25,623 nt of DNA from an uncultured Streptococcus sp. (GTDB taxonomy: Bacteria; Bacillota; Bacilli; Lactobacillales; Streptococcaceae). Location: the NCBI GenBank assembly GCA_900755085.1, contig CAAEFF010000142.1, positions 1-25,623 of the forward strand, written 5' to 3'. The position numbers and the translations under genes are program-made. Below are positions 22,720-25,623 of this stretch, one piece after another (within the stretch, counting starts at the first letter, position 1; each line of letters starts with the position of its first letter). The notes below the pieces were generated by a model, which worked only from the letters and a program-made list of their open reading frames with translations, did no database searches and was not told the origin of the DNA.

Positions 22720-22905
22720 AGAGAGTGGGACAGAAATCGGTCATTCGTTAGAATTCGATTTCGTTGTCCCACCTCCGCACAGTTGAGTAGGGCTGTAAAA
22801 GCTGATGAAATCAGCCTAGTAGAGGCCACTCAACCACTGCGTCTTGCTCGACAATCCAAAGACAATTGAGAGGCTAGGACTTTTGTCCCAGCCTCTTGGT
22901 TTTTT
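22720..22905. repeat. Highly folded intergenic repeat with outward-facing terminators
   Basis: Hairpin 1: GTGGGACA plus GAAATCG (22725-22739) with their complements ending at 22772, followed on the minus strand by a T-rich run; this would end the rsuA transcript. Hairpin 2: GTTGAGT/ACTCAAC (22782-22834) enclosing GCTGAT-GAA-ATCAGC (22801-22815). Hairpin 3: AGAGGCT (22869-22875) with AGCCTCT (22890-22896), then a plus-strand T-run (22900-22905). I recall near-identical blocks between genes of other streptococci, so this is probably a dispersed repeat. No coding content. Confidence 0.7.
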
Positions 22906-22907
22906 AC

Positions 22908-23636
22908 TTATAAGGGAACTCCGAACACCTCTAAAGTGGCCAATTCTGAAGGATGGATCCTTCGCCATTCTCCCAATTGAAGGTCTTGATCTAGCGCTAG
23001 AGGCCCCATGGAAATCCGCTCAAGATCGACCACTTCCTTACCACAGGCTGCGACCATGCGCTTGACTTGGTGGAATTTTCCTTCTGCAATTTCGATTTCC
23101 ACGTAGGAGCTGGCGCTTGCCTCATCCACTTCTAAGATCTGCAGTTTGGCAGGCAAGGTCGTGAAGTCCTTGAGGGCGATGCCTGCTTCAAAACGTGCTA
23201 CATCTGCCTCATCCATGATCCCATCTACCTTGGCACGGTAGATTTTTGAAACATGCTTTTTGGGAGAGAGCATGGCATGGGCAAGCTTGCCATTATTGGT
23301 CAATAGGAGCAAGCCATGAGTATCAATATCCAGGCGTCCAACAGGAAAGACTTCCTTGTGACGAGCTGTTTCATCTAATAGATCCAACACCGTTTGGTGA
23401 TGGTCATCTTCTGTCGCAGAGATGACCCCAGCCGGTTTATTGAGCAGGTAGTAAACGAAGGTCTCATGGACCAGCGCTTCTCCCATATAGGTCACCTGAT
23501 CCTTGTCAGGATCGATCTGCAGCTTTCCTGCTGTCTCTTTTTTTCCATTCACTGCGATTTTCTTTTGCTTGAGAAGCTGCTTGACCTCGGTCCTACTCCC
23601 CACGCCACAATCCACTAAAAATTTATCTAGACGCAT
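22908..23636 (-). CDS. rsuA: 16S rRNA pseudouridine synthase, RsuA type
   Basis: A 242-residue RNA-modifying enzyme. The N-terminal S4 domain (MRLDKFLVDCGVGSRTEVKQ, then KIAVNGKKE) is followed by the synthase domain with the catalytic-Asp motif VGRLDIDTHGLLLLTN and the KIYRAKVDG and EGKFHQVKRM segments of the RsuA/RluB/E/F group. It likely isomerises a uridine of 16S rRNA (U516 in E. coli numbering). The ATG at 23636 starts 2 bp after the MFS gene's stop; the in-frame extension to 23666 overlaps that gene and lacks the S4 start. Probably co-transcribed with the transporter. Confidence 0.87.
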   Translation of the reverse strand: MRLDKFLVDCGVGSRTEVKQLLKQKKIAVNGKKETAGKLQIDPDKDQVTYMGEALVHETFVYYLLNKPAGVISATEDDHHQTVLDLLDETARHKEVFPVGRLDIDTHGLLLLTNNGKLAHAMLSPKKHVSKIYRAKVDGIMDEADVARFEAGIALKDFTTLPAKLQILEVDEASASSYVEIEIAEGKFHQVKRMVAACGKEVVDLERISMGPLALDQDLQLGEWRRIHPSELATLEVFGVPL

Positions 23637-23638
23637 GA

Positions 23639-24790
23639 TTACTTCCCGCTCTTTCGCACAATCCAAAGGCCAAAAAAGGAAATCAGGATCATGAGAATAC
23701 CAGAAAATCCAAAAATGAAGGCCGGAGCAGATGAGATAGTCCCTAATAGACTAAGGACAAAGGTCGTTGCGATCGAACCTGTACTACATCCTAAAACCGC
23801 AATGGACGTTGCCTGACTCAAGACCCCTACTGGCATCTTATCTGATAAGACATTGTAAACTGTTGTAAGAGCTACACTGTAGGCGAAGCCAGAAGCGATG
23901 GTTACAAGGGCAAGAATCAAGAGATTTGGAGAGACGCCGATCAACAGTTGGCCCACACCAAAAGCTACACCCGAAAACAATAATAAACGATCGCGGAAGA
24001 GCTGGATCAAGGGCGAGAATGCCAAACCTGCCAAGATCCCAACAAATTGCATGGCTGCTAAAATAATTCCAGCAGTTTGGGCAGTACCATGCCCTACTTG
24101 CTCGACCACACTTGGAATCCGAACGGTGATCATGACATTGGACAAGACGATCGACGCCGCAACGACCGCTAAGCCGAGCGCTGTCCGCCATTGTTCCCCC
24201 GTCATCTTGACCTCCCGGTGTTTTTCCTCCACTGCTTTCGTCATAGATCCATATGGCACAAATAAGAGATACAAAAGTAAGATTGGAATACTGATACCGT
24301 AGACGAGAAAGGCTGATTGCCAACCAAAACGGATCAAAAAACTCACCCCGAAGGTCAAAACAGCGGTCCCCACAACCTCAGCCGAACCACGGATTCCCAA
24401 GGTCTGGATGCGCTCTTTCCCCTTATAGCGCTCACTGATGATGGCTATGGCAGATACATTCAAGAGTCCTACCGCCATCCCAAAAATAATCCGAGACAGA
24501 AAAACAACCGGATAAGCTGGACTGATTAAGGGAATAAAGCCACATAGAGCGTAAGCGACTAGGCCTATCACAATCATCTGACGCTCTGAAAATAGTCGCC
24601 CAATCCATTTATTGAAGATGAGTGAAACCATGATCCCTGCAGAAGGAAGCGAGACCAAGAGCTCAATCATGCTGTGAGGCATGTCCTTATAGTAGGCAAA
24701 CATTTCCGACTGCGCACTGGAGATCGAAAATGAGGTTGTCAAAATAAATGAAAGGGCGAGAATACTCACCTTCTCCATGATTCTTTTCAT
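23639..24790 (-). CDS. MFS transporter 1
   Basis: A 383-residue, about 12-TM major facilitator permease. It has the loop-2/3 motif-A region in degenerate form (NKWIGRLFSERQMIVIG), RIIFGMAVGLLNVSAIA in TM4, and a second half starting near residue 205. No substrate can be named; resemblance to cyanate/aromatic or drug-type efflux permeases is weak. ATG has AAGGA 7 nt upstream. The downstream neighbour in the window is a related transporter. It is followed by rsuA after 2 bp. Confidence 0.85.
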   Translation of the reverse strand: MKRIMEKVSILALSFILTTSFSISSAQSEMFAYYKDMPHSMIELLVSLPSAGIMVSLIFNKWIGRLFSERQMIVIGLVAYALCGFIPLISPAYPVVFLSRIIFGMAVGLLNVSAIAIISERYKGKERIQTLGIRGSAEVVGTAVLTFGVSFLIRFGWQSAFLVYGISIPILLLYLLFVPYGSMTKAVEEKHREVKMTGEQWRTALGLAVVAASIVLSNVMITVRIPSVVEQVGHGTAQTAGIILAAMQFVGILAGLAFSPLIQLFRDRLLLFSGVAFGVGQLLIGVSPNLLILALVTIASGFAYSVALTTVYNVLSDKMPVGVLSQATSIAVLGCSTGSIATTFVLSLLGTISSAPAFIFGFSGILMILISFFGLWIVRKSGK

Positions 24791-24870
24791 TATTTTTTCC
24801 TTTAAACTATTCTTTTTTTCACACTCCTCCTATAATAACACGAGCTAGTGACAGGACGCAATAGATTGAA
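24791..24870 (-). promoter_or_regulatory. MFS 1 promoter and leader with possible mini-ORF
   Basis: Minus strand: TTGCGT -35 and TATTAT -10 with 18 bp between. The leader then has AGGAGG followed by GTG AAA AAA AGA ATA GTT TAA, a six-codon frame ending before the AAGGA site of the transporter. The second strong ribosome site in front of a tiny ORF is unusual; chance is not excluded. Confidence 0.45.
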
Positions 24871-24875
24871 TTTAA

Positions 24876-24905
24876 AAATACGAAATGATTTTTTCAATCA
24901 TTTCG
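24876..24905 (-). terminator. Terminator overlapping the stop codon of MFS 2
   Basis: A 10-bp stem (arm CGAAATGATT, 24881-24890 with 24896-24905), 5-nt loop, T-rich run on the minus strand. The 5' arm contains the gene's last sense codons and its TGA. Confidence 0.85.
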
Positions 24906-25623
24906 TTCGTGCTAGTAATTGTGAGGCGAAGACTCCTGTTAGGAGCATCAAAACACCAATCAAGACAAAGAGCAGATGATTGGAAGGAGCTAGTGGCGTC
25001 ACCAACTGGATGAAGAAAGAAGAGACGGCTGATCCAAGATTGCAGCCAATCAAAACGAGAGAAGTCGCCAGATTCAAAAGATTGGTTGGGATCTTTTCAG
25101 ACAGGTGATAGAAAATTCCGGTAACCCCCGTACTGTAGGTAAATCCTGCCAAGAGGGTTCCTAGAACCAGGCTCCACAGCTGTCCAGACAAGCCAATCAA
25201 GGCTAAAGCTAGACCGAAACCAAAGCACATAATCATCAACAGGTGTTTTTTGAAGAGATGGGTCAAGCCGGCAAAGCCAACTCCTGCAACGATCCCGATC
25301 AGCTGCATGATACTTAAGACGGTTCCAGCAGTTGTTGCCGTTCCCATCCGAGCATCGACGATCACCTCAGGCAGACGCAGACTGATAATGGAATTAAAAC
25401 AGATAATCACGCCAGCAATCACTGCCAGCATGAGGCTAAAGCGCCATTGTGGAGGACGAAGGCTGAGAGAATTGCCCTTCTTTTGCAACTTTACAGCTAC
25501 TTGCCTATTTTCCTTAGGATAGGGCACAAAGAGGATATAAAAGAGCAAAATCAAATAGCCTGCACCATAGACGGCAAAGATAGCTGGCCAGCCTAGTGGC
25601 AGGGGGTGGGCCCCCCAAAAAGA
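24898..25623 (-). CDS. MFS transporter 2, C-terminal part (cut by window end)
   Basis: The C-terminal 241 residues of a second major facilitator protein; the frame is open to the edge (SFWGAHPLPLGWPAIF), so the start lies outside. It lines up along its length with MFS 1: FVPYPKENRQ against FVPYGSMTKA, MGTATTAGTVLSIMQLIG against HGTAQTAGIILAAMQFVG, GFTYSTGVT against GFAYSVALT. So the two are tandem paralogues, diverged well below half identity by eye. The edge has a run of six G next to six C on the plus strand (25607-25616 region), unusual here and worth a read check. Substrate unknown. Confidence 0.82.
   Translation of the reverse strand, partial: SFWGAHPLPLGWPAIFAVYGAGYLILLFYILFVPYPKENRQVAVKLQKKGNSLSLRPPQWRFSLMLAVIAGVIICFNSIISLRLPEVIVDARMGTATTAGTVLSIMQLIGIVAGVGFAGLTHLFKKHLLMIMCFGFGLALALIGLSGQLWSLVLGTLLAGFTYSTGVTGIFYHLSEKIPTNLLNLATSLVLIGCNLGSAVSSFFIQLVTPLAPSNHLLFVLIGVLMLLTGVFASQLLARTK

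Overview
This window reads as chromosomal DNA of an oral/viridans Streptococcus (mitis/sanguinis/parasanguinis-like). Evidence: moderate-to-low GC, AAGGAG ribosome sites, two LPSTG sortase substrates, MsmK, PepF and RpsO, and the conserved pnp-cysE-acetyltransferase-cysS-mrnC gene order. I could not fix the species. There are no rRNA or tRNA genes, intact transposases, phage genes or CRISPR arrays.

Layout. (1) 1-123: 5' end of msmK (-), the ATPase of multiple-sugar ABC importers, behind a cre-like CcpA box. (2) 248-7392: one long minus-strand operon, pnp, cysE, double-GNAT acetyltransferase, nucleoside phosphorylase, cysS, mrnC and a PucR/CdaR-type regulator. Spacing is very tight, several junctions are coupled, and a strong hairpin terminator ends it. 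It joins RNA decay and 23S maturation with cysteine synthesis and charging. (3) 7656-9790: two minus-strand lipoproteins with nearly the same signal peptide and CAPKRYER start but unrelated bodies. (4) 9869-13527: a four-TM membrane protein followed by a coiled-coil LPSTG protein with a SEC10/PgrA-like central domain. (5) 13860-17087, plus strand: pepF, then a two-gene unit of an Excalibur-domain membrane protein and a membrane-anchored CPYC thioredoxin-fold protein. (6) 17157-17708 (-): trxA and a DUF4649 protein. (7) 17820-19330: a repeat-rich segment around cadD (cadmium efflux, without cadX). It holds duplicated terminators, an unannotated 24-codon leader ORF, an operator-like palindrome, and two copies of a structured RNA element whose helices differ in sequence but keep the same pairing. 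(8) rpsO (-) with a perfect -35 and a hairpin-containing leader. (9) 19860-22535 (-): Cna_B-repeat LPSTG adhesin. (10) 22725-22905: a highly folded repeat with outward-facing terminators. (11) 22908-25623 (-): rsuA-type pseudouridine synthase and two related MFS transporters, the last cut by the window end.

The most interesting part is the cadD-rpsO interval: a candidate structured RNA family supported by compensatory changes within this window, next to a metal-efflux gene that may have its own leader peptide. The Excalibur/CPYC-thioredoxin pair and the TM/SEC10-like surface pair are secondary candidates for uncharacterised envelope systems.
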